Positions 17,298-26,337 of a DNA stretch of 64,000 nucleotides are shown here, one piece after another. Source of the DNA: Thermomonas paludicola (lineage in GTDB: Bacteria; Pseudomonadota; Gammaproteobacteria; Xanthomonadales; Xanthomonadaceae). How positions within the stretch are numbered: the first letter of the stretch is position 1; the number at the start of each line of letters is the position of its first letter. The translations under genes were made by a program, and so were the position numbers. The notes under the pieces were generated by a model that saw nothing but the letters and a program-made list of their open reading frames with translations, made no database searches and had not been told where the DNA came from. The stretch covers positions 992,001 to 1,056,000 of the forward strand of contig NZ_CP093311.1 of assembly GCF_024498955.1 (NCBI RefSeq), in the 5' to 3' direction.

Positions 17298-17643
17298 CGT
17301 GCTCTCCTGGGTGTGTCGGGTATCGTCTGGCGTGTGAAAACGGGTCGGCAGAGCCCCCTGCAACCGGTGTCGCAACCGCGGAAGTGCGAATGCCACGGGT
17401 CACGGGGGCGTCCTGCAAGGCGGCTGGCCATGCCGCCTTGCAGGATATTGCTACGAAACAGCGGCGAGCTGTTGTTTTTCCTGCCCCGCCGACCCCGCGC
17501 GGTGGATGAAGGGCCGGGCCCGCCCTGTTGCCGGGGTGGCGCCCCTGTGAATGACGTCCTGGCTGTGTGCGGCGGAAGCGGCGTGCACGTGCTGGCTGCC
17601 GCCGATGTCACCGCGCCCCGTCGCGCGGTTTAAGATCGTCATC
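17298..17643. other. 346-bp divergent intergenic region with large hairpin
   Basis: No convincing protein gene. It contains the upstream region of the basic-peptide gene (minus) and of the DUF6164 gene (plus), a perfect 14-bp-arm stem-loop at 17411-17445, and a small hairpin followed by five T's at 17457-17479. Together these could be the 3' part of a plus-strand small RNA. No strong promoter was picked out by eye. Confidence 0.5.
17411..17479 (+). ncRNA. Candidate small RNA 3' region: long stem-loop plus terminator-like hairpin
   Basis: TCCTGCAAGGCGGC (17411-17424) pairs perfectly with 17432-17445 across a 7-base loop. Twelve bases later AACAGC/GCTGTT (17457-17462, 17468-17473) is followed by GTTTTT. 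The layout resembles the end of a structured sRNA with a weak intrinsic terminator. The 5' end and expression are unknown. Confidence 0.3.
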
Positions 17644-18015
17644 ATGCCCAAGCTGCTGCTCAACCTGCGCAACGTGCCCGACGATGAAGCCGACGACGTG
17701 CGTGCGTTGCTCGATGCGAACGCGATCGCCCACTACGACACCAAGCCCAGCATGTGGGGGATTTCAGTAGGTGGAATCTGGGTGACCGACGATGCGGCGT
17801 TTGCCGACGCCAGGCGTGCGATGGCCGACTACCAGCGGCAGCGTGGTGCCCGCGCCCGCGAGGAATACGCGGCCGCCAAGCGCGCAGGCACTGCGGAAAC
17901 GTTCAGCAGCGTGCTGCGCGCCGAGCCGGGACGCGTTGCGCTGATCGTGCTGGCCATCCTCTTCCTGTTGGGGCTGATGGCGCTGCCGGTGATCTTGTTG
18001 TACGGCCAGCTGTGA
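17644..18015 (+). CDS. DUF6164 family protein
   Basis: 123 residues. The N-terminus MPKLLLNLRNVPDDEADDV and the segment WGISVGGIWV match a conserved xanthomonad family (DUF6164) of unknown function. The N-terminal part is ferredoxin-like in appearance. The C-terminus is a single transmembrane helix (residues about 99-120, VALIVLAILFLLGLMALPVI), so it is probably an inner-membrane protein with a cytoplasmic domain. Family name from recall; no function proposed. Confidence 0.75.
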   Translation: MPKLLLNLRNVPDDEADDVRALLDANAIAHYDTKPSMWGISVGGIWVTDDAAFADARRAMADYQRQRGARAREEYAAAKRAGTAETFSSVLRAEPGRVALIVLAILFLLGLMALPVILLYGQL

Positions 18016-18076
18016 TCCGGACGCCGAGCGTCATCAGGAGCGCTCTGCAGCAACAGTGATGGCGATCAGTTGAAAG

Positions 18077-18104
18077 ACGAAGGCCCGCGAATGCGGGCCT
18101 TCGT
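18077..18104. terminator. Strong hairpin between convergent DUF6164 and lipoprotein genes
   Basis: ACGAAGGCCCGC (18077-18088) and GCGGGCCTTCGT (18093-18104) form a perfect 12-bp stem with a GAAT loop. It is likely the terminator of the minus-strand lipoprotein gene, whose stop is 20 bp away, and possibly of both genes. Confidence 0.75.
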
Positions 18105-18123
18105 GTTGCAGCGTGGCGGCACA

Positions 18124-18516
18124 TCAATTTTCCGATTTCTTCTTTGCTTCGTCTGCTGCGCGGCGCGCCTTGTCGGCCAGGTTCTGCGCCGCATCGCTGG
18201 TGGATTGCGCCGCATCCGCGGTGGCGTTGGCGACGTCCGACTTCATCTCCGCGCCTTGCGCGCGTGCGCTGTCTGCGGCGTTGTCCATCGAGGCCTTGGC
18301 TTCCGCGGTGGCTTCACCGGCAGACGCCGCAACTGCCTCGCCGGTCTGCACCACCGCATTGCCGGCGGCATCAGCGGCATTGCCTGCGGCATCGCTGGCT
18401 TGGTCCGCAGCTGCGCTTGCTTCGGCGGATTCGTTCTGCGCGGTGGGGGTGTCGTTCTTGCATGCGCTCAGGGCCAGGGTTGCGGCAACCAGCGCGATGG
18501 CGATCTTGAAGTTCAT
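18124..18516 (-). CDS. Alanine-rich lipoprotein with amphipathic repeats
   Basis: 130 residues: signal peptide with lipobox LSAC (Cys near residue 20), then about 105 residues made almost wholly of Ala, Asp, Glu, Ser and Lys with an 11/7-residue periodicity (AAGNAADAAGNA, ATADAAQSTSDAAQ), as in LEA/apolipoprotein-like helices. It is probably an outer- or inner-membrane-tethered periplasmic helical protein linked to envelope stress. GGAG lies upstream of the ATG at 18516; the upstream in-frame extension lacks a signal peptide and was rejected. Confidence 0.72.
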   Translation of the reverse strand: MNFKIAIALVAATLALSACKNDTPTAQNESAEASAAADQASDAAGNAADAAGNAVVQTGEAVAASAGEATAEAKASMDNAADSARAQGAEMKSDVANATADAAQSTSDAAQNLADKARRAADEAKKKSEN

Positions 18517-18764
18517 GGGTGGACTCCGTGGGAATGGGAAATGATGTCGTGTGAAGTGGGGCTCGACACAACCAAAATGCCGCAACCAACGTACCGCAGC
18601 GTGGGCGGCATCCACGAAGATAGAGAGCATCCCGTTAAGACGAGGTGGGGATCGTCCGGTGCCCCTCGACGCGGCGTCACGCGCGCGCGTCACTGAGCTG
18701 CATGGCCTGCGGTAGCGGATTGGCGGATGGACTGAAGCGCGAGAACGAATGGGGCGGCGCGTTC

Positions 18765-19121
18765 CTAATGCCGCGTCCTGCGCTTGCCAGCGGCCGCCGA
18801 TTTCGCTTCCACGGTCACGCTGAAGCTGCGCGCTTCGCCCGGATGCACGACGCCCACCCCGGCCACGTGGCGGCTGAGCTCCTTGCCGGCCTCATCGCGG
18901 ATCACCACCACCATGGTGTATTCGAAGCTGCCGGTCTCGTTGCCAGTCACGGTGCCTTCCACCTGCAGCGGCACGAAGCATTGCGCGGCATCGCTGGCGG
19001 GGGCATCGAAACGCAGATGGCCGCGGCAGGCCGGGCAGACTGCCGAGCTTTCCAGAATGGTGGCTTTGCAGTGCGGGCAGGGGCGGGTGGCTCCTGCCGT
19101 GCCCGGGCGCATTGCGCTCAT
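18765..19121 (-). CDS. Zinc-ribbon protein paired with bactofilin
   Basis: 118 residues. The N-terminus holds a zinc ribbon (CPHCKATI near residue 15, CPACRGHL near 29). The remainder is a beta-rich domain (VEGTVTGNETGSFEYTMVVV, GVGVVHPGEARSFSVTVEA) ending in a basic tail. The start overlaps the bactofilin stop by 4 bp (ATGA), so the two are coupled. No named family is certain; a role with the bactofilin scaffold is inferred from context. Confidence 0.7.
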   Translation of the reverse strand: MSAMRPGTAGATRPCPHCKATILESSAVCPACRGHLRFDAPASDAAQCFVPLQVEGTVTGNETGSFEYTMVVVIRDEAGKELSRHVAGVGVVHPGEARSFSVTVEAKSAAAGKRRTRH

Positions 19122-19606
19122 GCGACGCTGCCGATCTCCGGCTTCGACGCGGGCTTGTCGTCCTTGCCCCAGCCACAGTCCACCTGGCCGCGAATGCGCG
19201 CGCCGGCGGCGACGGTCAGGCTGCCGGCCTTGAGGTCACCACTGATGGCGCCGCTGGGCAGCAGCTCGACCTGTTGCGCGGACAGGATGTTGCCGTCCAG
19301 CTCGCCGGCCAGCGTCACCTTGCTGGCGGAGACGGCGCCCGACACCTTGGCGCCCTGGTCGATGCCCAGATTGCCCTGCACCTTGATGTCACCCTTGAAC
19401 TTGCCGGCAATGCGGACATGGCCACTGCCCTCGATCTTGCCTTCGATGGCCAGGTCGGCGGCAATCACCGATTCGCGCGCGGCGGTCTCCACCGCGCGAA
19501 CTGGGGCGGGGGTCTGCATTTGCAGCAACTCGGCTGGCGCGGGCGGGTCGAAACGGGCGGGTTCGGCGCTCTTGGGTGCCGGAGTCGGGTCTTTCCAGAT
19601 GGCCAT
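19118..19606 (-). CDS. Bactofilin family cytoskeletal protein
   Basis: 162 residues. A disordered Pro/Ala-rich N-terminus (about 50 residues) is followed by the bactofilin right-handed beta-helix of short repeats (AIEGKIEGSGHVRIAGKFKG, VQGNLGIDQGAKVSGAVSAS, SGAISGDLKAGSLTVAAGAR). Bactofilins polymerise at the membrane and organise peptidoglycan synthesis or appendages. The start at MAIWKD (19606) is chosen because homologues begin there; a GTG 15 bases upstream is possible. Confidence 0.85.
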   Translation of the reverse strand: MAIWKDPTPAPKSAEPARFDPPAPAELLQMQTPAPVRAVETAARESVIAADLAIEGKIEGSGHVRIAGKFKGDIKVQGNLGIDQGAKVSGAVSASKVTLAGELDGNILSAQQVELLPSGAISGDLKAGSLTVAAGARIRGQVDCGWGKDDKPASKPEIGSVA

Positions 19607-19717
19607 CGGGCAAGTCTCCACGGGGACGAATTGCCGAGGCTACCACCGATTTACGCGACATTCTTCCCTGAATGCGTGAGCTGGCCCGCTCAAGTCACTG
19701 GCAGCGCACGACTTCAC

Positions 19718-21328
19718 TCACATGCGGAACACGCCGAAGCGGGTGCGATCCTCGATCGGCGCGTTGAGCGAGGCCGACAGCCCCAGCCCCAGCACCCGGC
19801 GGGTGTCGGCCGGGTCGATGATGCCGTCGTCCCACAGCCGGGCGCTGGCGTAGTAGGGATTGCCCTGATCTTCATACTGCTGGCGCAGCGGTGCCTTGAA
19901 CAGGTCTTCCTCCTCGGGCGTCCATACGCCGCCCTTGGCCTCGATGCCGTCGCGCTTGACCGTGGCCAGCACGCTGGCCGCCTGCTCGCCGCCCATCACG
20001 CTGATCCGCGCGTTCGGCCACATCCACAGGAAGCGGGCGCCGTAGGCGCGGCCGCACATGGCGTAGTTGCCGGCGCCGAAGCTGCCGCCGATCACCACGG
20101 TGAACTTGGGCACATGGCTGCACGCCACCGCCGTCACCATCTTGGCGCCGTCTTTTGCAATCCCGGCCTGTTCGTATTTCTTGCCGACCATGAAGCCGGT
20201 GATGTTCTGCAAAAACACCAGCGGGATGCCGCGCTGGTTGCACAGCTCGATGAAGTGCGCGCCCTTGAGCGCGCTCTCCGCGAACAGGATGCCGTTGTTG
20301 GCGATGATGCCGACCGGGTAGCCGTGCAGATGGGCGAAGCCGGTGATCAAGGTCTTGCCGTAGCGCGCCTTGAACTCCTGCAGTTCGCTGCCATCGGTGA
20401 TGCGGGCGATGACCTCGCGGATGTCGAACGGCCGGCGCGCATCCTTGGGCACGATGCCGTACAGCTCGTCGGCTGGATACAGCGGCTCGCGCACCGGCCG
20501 GGCGGCCACTGGCAGCACCTTCCTGCGGTTGAACGTGCCGACGATATCGCGCGCGATCTGCAGCGCATGGCGGTCGTCCTCGGCAAAATGATCGGCGACG
20601 CCAGAAATGCTGGTGTGCACGTCGGCGCCGCCCAACGTTTCGGCGTCCACCACTTCGCCGGTGGCGGCCTTCACCAGCGGCGGGCCGCCGAGGAAGATGG
20701 TGCCCTGTTCCTTGACGATGATGGATTCGTCGCACATCGCCGGCACGTAGGCGCCGCCCGCCGTGCATGACCCCATCACCACCGCGATCTGCGGGATGTT
20801 CTCGGCGCTCATCCGCGCCTGGTTGTAGAAGATCCGACCGAAGTGCTCCTTGTCCGGGAACACCTCGTCCTGCAGCGGCAGGAAGGCGCCGCCGGAATCC
20901 ACCAGATACACGCAGGGCAGGCGGTTCTCGCGGGCGATTTCCTGCGCGCGCAGGTGCTTTTTCACCGTCATCGGGAAATAGGTGCCGCCCTTGACGGTGG
21001 CATCGTTGGCCACGATCACCACTTCCTGGCCCATCACCCGGCCGATGCCGCAGATCATGCCGGCGGCCGGGGCGGCATCGTCGTACATGCCCTCGGCGGC
21101 AAGCGGGGCGATCTCCAGGAACGGCGAGCCCGGATCGAGCAGGGCGTCGATGCGCTCGCGCGGCAGCAGCTTGCCGCGCCCAGCGTGCCTGGCGCGGGCC
21201 TTCTCGCCGCCGCCATCGGCTGCGCGGGCCAGCCGGCGGTCGAGTTCCGCCACCAGTTCGCGGTGGAAGGCGGCGTTGTCGAGGAAGTCCTGCGAGCGAG
21301 GATCGATCTGCGAGATGAGAGCGGGCAT
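19718..21328 (-). CDS. liuB: Methylcrotonoyl-CoA carboxylase carboxyltransferase (beta) subunit
   Basis: 536 residues, the usual length for MccB. It transfers carboxyl from biotin to 3-methylcrotonyl-CoA, the step after isovaleryl-CoA dehydrogenase in leucine breakdown. Both crotonase-fold halves are present: [70 protein letters not shown] (oxyanion region), [20 protein letters not shown] and [16 protein letters not shown]. The biotin-carrying alpha subunit is not adjacent, which is unusual for liu clusters. The frame remains open far upstream antisense to rlmD/nagZ, but the MPALISQ start matches homologues. Confidence 0.93.
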   Translation of the reverse strand: MPALISQIDPRSQDFLDNAAFHRELVAELDRRLARAADGGGEKARARHAGRGKLLPRERIDALLDPGSPFLEIAPLAAEGMYDDAAPAAGMICGIGRVMGQEVVIVANDATVKGGTYFPMTVKKHLRAQEIARENRLPCVYLVDSGGAFLPLQDEVFPDKEHFGRIFYNQARMSAENIPQIAVVMGSCTAGGAYVPAMCDESIIVKEQGTIFLGGPPLVKAATGEVVDAETLGGADVHTSISGVADHFAEDDRHALQIARDIVGTFNRRKVLPVAARPVREPLYPADELYGIVPKDARRPFDIREVIARITDGSELQEFKARYGKTLITGFAHLHGYPVGIIANNGILFAESALKGAHFIELCNQRGIPLVFLQNITGFMVGKKYEQAGIAKDGAKMVTAVACSHVPKFTVVIGGSFGAGNYAMCGRAYGARFLWMWPNARISVMGGEQAASVLATVKRDGIEAKGGVWTPEEEDLFKAPLRQQYEDQGNPYYASARLWDDGIIDPADTRRVLGLGLSASLNAPIEDRTRFGVFRM

Positions 21329-21436
21329 GCGGCGCAATCCGGTCCGGCAAAACGCCAAGGATACTGCCTGAACCTGCCGGCTTCGTGCGGAAGCGGCCTT
21401 GCGGTCTGCGACAATAGCCGGCCATCCGCCCATCCG

Positions 21437-22789
21437 ATGCCCGTGGCCCGCCTCGATCAAACCCCCAAGACTCTCGACATCCACGGCCTCAGCCACGATG
21501 GCCGTGGCGTGGCCCGTTGGCCGGAAGGCCACCCTCAGGCGGGCAAGGCGGTATTCGTGGCCGGCGCGTTGCTGGGCGAAACCGTCAGCGTGCAGCAGAC
21601 CGCGCGCTCGAAGCAGTTCGACGAGGCCAGGACCTTGCAGGTCATCACGGCATCGGCCGACCGAGTCGAGCCGCGGTGCCCGCATTTCGGCGTGTGCGCG
21701 GGCTGCGTGTTGCAGCACTTGGCCGAAGATCGGCAGATCGAGTACAAGCAGCAGGCGCTGCTGGACAATCTGCAGCGCATCGGCCACGTCACGCCGAACG
21801 CGGTGCTGCCGCCGCTGCGTGCCGATAGCTGGGGGTATCGGCGCAAGGGGCGGTTGTCGGTGCGGCGAGTCGAGAAGAAAGACAAGACCCTGGTCGGTTT
21901 CCGCGAACTGGACCCGCGCTTCGTGGCCGACCTGCGCGAATGCCACACCGTGGTGCCGCAGATCGGTTTCAAGCTGGACCTGCTGTGCGCGCTGGTGGAT
22001 GGCATGGACGCGCGCCGCGACATCCCGCAGATCGAGTTCATCGCCGGCGATGCCGCGGTTGCCCTGGTGTTTCGCCATTTGCAGCCGTTGTCGGAGGCCG
22101 ATCAGGCGAAGCTGCTTGCGTTCGGCGCGGCGCAGGGCTTTTCGATCTTCCTGCAGCCGGGCGGCAACGACTCGGTGCATCCGCTCGCTGGCGAGGCGCC
22201 AACGCTCTCCTTCCGCCTGCCGCAGTGGGACATCGAACTGGTGTTCCGGCCGCTGGATTTCATCCAGGTCAATGCCAAGTTGAACGAAGCGATGATCGCC
22301 CGCACGCTGGAACTGCTGGACGTGCAGCCGGGCGAGCGCGTGCTGGACCTGTTCTGCGGGCTGGGCAATTTCACCCTGCCGCTGGCGCGGATGGCCGGCG
22401 ACGGCGCGGTGATGGGCGTGGAAGGCGATGCCGGGCTGGTGCAGCGCGCGCGCGACAACGCTGCCCGCAATGGGCTTGCCAACGTGCAGTTCCACGCCGC
22501 CGACCTGGCCAAGGATCTGCTCGGCCAGCCCTGGCTCAAGGCCGGGTTCGACAAGCTGCTGCTGGACCCGGCCCGCGCCGGGGCGATCGAGGTGCTCAGG
22601 CAGCTGCCGCTCAAGGGCCTCAAGCGCATCGTGTATGTCAGCTGCCACCCCGGCTCGCTGGCGCGCGATGCTGGCTATCTGGTCAATGAATGCGGCTGGA
22701 CGCTGCGCGCCGCAGGGGTGATGGACATGTTCCCGCACACCGCGCACGTGGAATCCATCGCCGTGTTCGATCCGCCGAAGAAAGGCTGA
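21437..22789 (+). CDS. rlmD: 23S rRNA (uracil-5-)-methyltransferase RlmD
   Basis: 450 residues. SAM-dependent methylation of U1939 in 23S rRNA. An N-terminal TRAM-like domain is followed by the Fe-S cluster cysteines ([10 protein letters not shown] near residue 78 and ECHTV near 163). The SAM-binding motif is [16 protein letters not shown] (near 302), DPARAG is near 378, and the nucleophile Cys is in [13 protein letters not shown]. The start is the ATG at 21437, consistent with homologue length; upstream in-frame sequence is antisense to the carboxyltransferase gene. Confidence 0.93.
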   Translation: MPVARLDQTPKTLDIHGLSHDGRGVARWPEGHPQAGKAVFVAGALLGETVSVQQTARSKQFDEARTLQVITASADRVEPRCPHFGVCAGCVLQHLAEDRQIEYKQQALLDNLQRIGHVTPNAVLPPLRADSWGYRRKGRLSVRRVEKKDKTLVGFRELDPRFVADLRECHTVVPQIGFKLDLLCALVDGMDARRDIPQIEFIAGDAAVALVFRHLQPLSEADQAKLLAFGAAQGFSIFLQPGGNDSVHPLAGEAPTLSFRLPQWDIELVFRPLDFIQVNAKLNEAMIARTLELLDVQPGERVLDLFCGLGNFTLPLARMAGDGAVMGVEGDAGLVQRARDNAARNGLANVQFHAADLAKDLLGQPWLKAGFDKLLLDPARAGAIEVLRQLPLKGLKRIVYVSCHPGSLARDAGYLVNECGWTLRAAGVMDMFPHTAHVESIAVFDPPKKG

Positions 22790-22792
22790 ACG

Positions 22793-23320
22793 ATGGGCAT
22801 CGAGATCGAACGCAAGTTCTTGCCGATCAATGCCGGGTGGCGCGCCGGGGCGCACACCTCCGTGGCGATGGCGCAGGGGTATTTGAACGATGTCGCGACG
22901 GTGGACAGCGGCGCGATGCAGGCGTCGGTGCGCGTGCGCATCGAGGGCGAGGCGGCCTTCCTCAACATCAAGTCGCGCGAACTTGGCGCGCGCCGGCAGG
23001 AGTTCGAATACGCGATCCCGGTGGACGAGGCGCAGGCGCTGCTGGCGCTGTGCGTGGGCGGGAGGATCGAGAAGCGCCGCCATTACGTGGAACACGCGGG
23101 GCATCTGTGGGAAATCGACGAATTCTTCGGCGACAACGCCGGCCTGGTGGTGGCTGAAATCGAACTGCGCAGCGACGATGAGGCGTTCGCCCGCCCCGCC
23201 TGGCTGGGTGCGGAGGCGACGCATGCGCCGCGCTACTACAATCTGGCGCTGGCCTCGCGCCCTTTCGCGCGGTGGTCCGAGGATGAACGGCTGGCGCGCG
23301 ATCTCTACGAAGGACACTAG
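22793..23320 (+). CDS. CYTH domain protein (triphosphate tunnel metalloenzyme)
   Basis: 175 residues covering one CYTH domain. The N-terminus carries the defining EIERKF (ExExK) motif, followed by metal- and phosphate-binding strands ([37 protein letters not shown]). Bacterial members hydrolyse inorganic triphosphate or, less often, make cAMP. It starts 3 bp after rlmD and abuts nagZ, so it lies in a tight operon rlmD-CYTH-nagZ-hpt. Confidence 0.88.
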   Translation: MGIEIERKFLPINAGWRAGAHTSVAMAQGYLNDVATVDSGAMQASVRVRIEGEAAFLNIKSRELGARRQEFEYAIPVDEAQALLALCVGGRIEKRRHYVEHAGHLWEIDEFFGDNAGLVVAEIELRSDDEAFARPAWLGAEATHAPRYYNLALASRPFARWSEDERLARDLYEGH

Positions 23321-24388
23321 ATGCTGCAGATCGGGATTGCCGGGCATCAGCTCGGCGCACGCGAGCGCGATTGGTTGCAACACGATGCCTGCGCGGGGGT
23401 GGTGCTGTTTGCGCGCAACTTCGCCTCCAGGGCGCAGATCGCCGAGCTGTGCCGGGCGATTCGCGAAGCCGCGCCGCGCCCGCAGCTGATCAGCGTGGAC
23501 CAGGAAGGCGGGCGCGTGCAGCGCTTCCGCGACGGCTACAGCGCGCTTCCGGCCTTGCACGGATTCGAGGCGCTGTATCTGCGCGATCCCGAGGCGGCGC
23601 TGGCACTCGCCCGCGAGCACGCCTGGCTGATGGCCAGCGAAGTGCGCGCCAGCGGCGTGGACATGAGCTTCGCCCCGGTGGTGGATCTGGCGCGCGGCAA
23701 TCGCGCCATCGGCGACCGTGCATTTTCGCAGGACCCGCAGATCGTGGCCGCGTTCACCCGCGCCTATGTGGCAGGCATGCACGAGGCCGGCATGGCCGCC
23801 ACGCTCAAGCATTTCCCCGGGCACGGGTCGGTACTGGAAGACACCCATTTCGACCGTGCGGTGGACGGCCGTTCGCTGGATGCGATGCGCAGCACGGACC
23901 TTGTTCCATTCGTTGCCGGCATTGCGGCAGGCGCCGATGCGGTGATGATGGCGCACATCACCTATCCGCAGGTCGCGCTCGAACCCGCCGGTTATTCGCC
24001 GCGCTGGATTGGCGAGCTGCTGCGTGGCCCGCCGTCCGAAGGTGGCATGGGGTTTCGCGGCGTGGTGTTTTCCGACGACATCGGGATGGCTGCGGCGCAC
24101 TCGGTGGGCGGCATCAAGGCGCGCATCGATGCCCATCTGGATGCCGGCTGCGACGTGGTGCTGGTCTGCCATCCGCAGCAGGTGGACGAGGCACTGGCGG
24201 CCGTGTCGGGCCGCGCACTCAATACGATGGCGCTCACCGGCCTGCTTGGCCGCGGGGTGCGTGGCTGGGACGGGCTGCTGGCCGACGCGCGTCGCGCGGC
24301 GGTGCAGGCGTCACTGGTGGACGTGCGCGCACCGGCGCTGCAGACCGACGCATTGTCGGGGGCGATCAACGTGGGAGATGTGGCATGA
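23321..24388 (+). CDS. nagZ: Beta-N-acetylhexosaminidase NagZ (GH3)
   Basis: 355 residues. Cytosolic enzyme of peptidoglycan recycling that removes GlcNAc from GlcNAc-anhydroMurNAc (peptides). Diagnostic features are [12 protein letters not shown] (near residue 58), [14 protein letters not shown] (near 166, with the mobile catalytic His loop), and SDDIGM (near 248) carrying the nucleophile Asp. Starts directly after the CYTH gene stop and overlaps the next gene by 4 bp (ATGA). Confidence 0.93.
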   Translation: MLQIGIAGHQLGARERDWLQHDACAGVVLFARNFASRAQIAELCRAIREAAPRPQLISVDQEGGRVQRFRDGYSALPALHGFEALYLRDPEAALALAREHAWLMASEVRASGVDMSFAPVVDLARGNRAIGDRAFSQDPQIVAAFTRAYVAGMHEAGMAATLKHFPGHGSVLEDTHFDRAVDGRSLDAMRSTDLVPFVAGIAAGADAVMMAHITYPQVALEPAGYSPRWIGELLRGPPSEGGMGFRGVVFSDDIGMAAAHSVGGIKARIDAHLDAGCDVVLVCHPQQVDEALAAVSGRALNTMALTGLLGRGVRGWDGLLADARRAAVQASLVDVRAPALQTDALSGAINVGDVA

Positions 24389-24942
24389 CGGCACCAAAAC
24401 TGGGTGATGCGCTGGCGACCGCGCGTTTGCTGTTCGACCGCGCGACGCTGGACGCGGCCATCGTGCGGATGGCCGGCGACATTCGTGCCGCCTACGCCGA
24501 CGGCGAGGTGCCGCTGTTCATCACCGTGTTGAACGGCGGGCTGCCGTTTGCCGGGCAGTTGGGCTTCGCGCTGGGTGAGCTCGGTCTCGACCTGGAGTTC
24601 GATTACCTGCACGCCACCCGCTATCGCGGGCAGACCAGCGGCTCTGGCCTCGCCTGGTTGCATCGCCCGGCCACGCCGATGCGCGGGCGCAGGGTGCTGC
24701 TGGCCGACGACATCCTTGATGAAGGCCACACGCTGCTGGCGGTGCAGCAGTGGTGCGAAGACCAGGGCGCCGCCGAGGTGCGCATCGCGGTGCTGGCGGA
24801 AAAACTGCACGACCGTTGCGTGGCCGGCATCCGCGCCGATCATGTGGGCGTGCAGGTGCCGGATGCGTATGTGTTCGGCTACGGCATGGACTATCACGAG
24901 CAGGGCCGGAACCTGCCGGCGATCTATGCGTTGGGCGATTGA
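24385..24942 (+). CDS. hpt: Hypoxanthine-guanine phosphoribosyltransferase
   Basis: 185 residues. Purine salvage enzyme transferring a ribose-phosphate from PRPP to hypoxanthine or guanine. The PRPP-binding motif is VLLADDILDEGHTL (near residue 105), and TVLNGGLPFAGQL and VGVQVPDAYVFGYGMDY are also present. It overlaps nagZ by 4 bp. Together with the downstream methylthioinosine phosphorylase it forms a purine-salvage segment; the same nagZ/phosphorylase neighbourhood is known in Pseudomonas. Confidence 0.88.
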   Translation: MTAPKLGDALATARLLFDRATLDAAIVRMAGDIRAAYADGEVPLFITVLNGGLPFAGQLGFALGELGLDLEFDYLHATRYRGQTSGSGLAWLHRPATPMRGRRVLLADDILDEGHTLLAVQQWCEDQGAAEVRIAVLAEKLHDRCVAGIRADHVGVQVPDAYVFGYGMDYHEQGRNLPAIYALGD

Positions 24943-25170
24943 GGGCTTCCGCGAAACGGGTGCCCGCGGCGATATCGTTCGGACACGCCGTGAATACCCG
25001 CTGTGCGGGGCCGGCCGGCAATCACAGACTGCTGGCGTTCGGCGGCGCGCGAAGCGATGCTTCGCAAACGCCTGCCTCACTCATGTCGGCTTCTCGGCGA
25101 CATGCATGCCGCCGGGAGTCCGATCGATGCCGCCGCGGACACCTGCTGCCGGCTTAAACGGGAGGGTCGC

Positions 25171-25920
25171 ATGACCATCGAACTTGCCGTCATCGGCGGC
25201 ACCGGCGTCTATGCGCTGGGCGACCTGGCCGATGTCGAAAGCCACCAGCCGGTCACACGCTACGGCGCGCCGTCCGGCCCGGTGCGCGTCGGCACCTGTG
25301 CGGGCAAACGCGTCGCCTTCCTGGCCCGCCATGGCGAAGGCCATTCGCTGCCGCCGCACACGATCAATTACCGCGCCAACCTGGCCGCGCTGAAGGCGCT
25401 GGGTGCGACCCGCGTGCTGGCGCTGAACACCGTGGGCGGCATCACCGAACGTTTCGGGCCGCGCGTGCTGGCCTGCCCGGACCAGCTGATCGACTACACC
25501 TGGGGCCGTGTCTCGACGCTGTGCGAAGAACCCGGCAGCGAGGTGCTGCACGTGGACTTCGGCGCTCCCTACACGCCGTCCCTGCGGCGCGATGTGATCG
25601 CGGCGGCGCAGCGCGCGCAGGTGGCGCTGGTCGATGGCGGCTGCTATGGCGCCACCCAGGGGCCGCGGCTGGAAACCAGGGCCGAAATTGAACGGATGCG
25701 CCGCGATGGCTGCGACCTGGTCGGCATGACCGGGATGCCCGAAGCCGGGTTGGCGCGGGAATTGGAACTGGACTACGCCTGCCTGGCCATCGTTGCCAAT
25801 TGGGCGGCGGGCGCGGGCCCGGATGCCAGCGAGATCATCACCCTGCAAGACGTGCTGGACAACGTGGCGGCGGCGATGGAGGGCGTGCCGCGCATCCTGC
25901 GCACGTTGTTGGGCGAGTAG
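25171..25920 (+). CDS. S-methyl-5'-thioinosine phosphorylase (MTAP/PNP family)
   Basis: 249 residues. A purine nucleoside phosphorylase of the MTAP type: IGGTGVYALGDL (phosphate loop), RHGEGHSLPPHTINYRANL, NTVGGI, and GMTGMPEAGLARELELDY. In Pseudomonas the related protein beside nagZ acts on methylthioinosine, so hypoxanthine released here can be used by the preceding phosphoribosyltransferase. GGGAGG precedes the ATG. The 228 bp separating it from hpt hold no gene, only a small 7-bp hairpin (25049-25065). Confidence 0.82.
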   Translation: MTIELAVIGGTGVYALGDLADVESHQPVTRYGAPSGPVRVGTCAGKRVAFLARHGEGHSLPPHTINYRANLAALKALGATRVLALNTVGGITERFGPRVLACPDQLIDYTWGRVSTLCEEPGSEVLHVDFGAPYTPSLRRDVIAAAQRAQVALVDGGCYGATQGPRLETRAEIERMRRDGCDLVGMTGMPEAGLARELELDYACLAIVANWAAGAGPDASEIITLQDVLDNVAAAMEGVPRILRTLLGE

Positions 25921-26040
25921 GCCCGCGCGCTTTTGCGCAGGCCTGCCGTTGTTGCATACTCGCGGCGTGCCGCCACGTGGTGGCGCACGCATCCTCAACC
26001 CGGCTTTAAGCCAACGCATCCGCAAGAGGTTTTCGCATCC

Positions 26041-26247
26041 ATGCAATACGGCACCGTGAAATGGTTCAACGACGCCAAGGGGTTCGGCTTCATCGCTCCC
26101 GAGGACGGCAGTGCAGACGTGTTCGTGCATTTCTCCGCGATTGATTCCACCGGCTTTCGCAGCCTGCAGGAAGGTCAGCGGGTCAGCTACGAAGTCCAGC
26201 AGGGCGCCAAGGGCGCCCAGGCCGCGGGGGTCAAGCCCGTCGCCTGA
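26041..26247 (+). CDS. Cold-shock protein, CspA family
   Basis: 68-residue single cold-shock domain. RNP1 (KGFGFIAP) and RNP2 (DVFVHFSAI) are intact and the N-terminus [14 protein letters not shown] is typical. It binds single-stranded RNA/DNA as an RNA chaperone. AAGAGG precedes the ATG. The 120-bp leader contains a CATACT -10-like box (about 25959) and a bulged hairpin (25967-25988), as often found in csp leaders. A clear intrinsic terminator follows. Confidence 0.93.
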   Translation: MQYGTVKWFNDAKGFGFIAPEDGSADVFVHFSAIDSTGFRSLQEGQRVSYEVQQGAKGAQAAGVKPVA

Positions 26248-26271
26248 CCTGCCGGCATCGCGCAGGATTCC

Positions 26272-26299
26272 GAACCCCGCCTTGTGCGGGGTTCTTTTT
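26272..26299 (+). terminator. Intrinsic terminator of the cold-shock gene
   Basis: GAACCCCGC (26272-26280) pairs with GCGGGGTTC (26286-26294) and is followed by TTTTT. It separates the csp gene from the lacI-type gene that starts 39 bp later. Confidence 0.88.
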
Positions 26300-26337
26300 G
26301 CGCCGCTCCCGGTTGGCGACGTTGCTACACTCGCCCG

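Noticed and set aside
19718..24172. A 1484-residue minus-strand open frame
   Set aside because: Only its C-terminal 536 residues (19718-21328) match a known protein (carboxyltransferase). The rest is antisense to rlmD, CYTH and nagZ, and stays open because of high GC.
24943..25170. A gene between hpt and the methylthioinosine phosphorylase
   Set aside because: Open frames here have no ribosome-binding site or recognisable domain; only a 7-bp hairpin is present.
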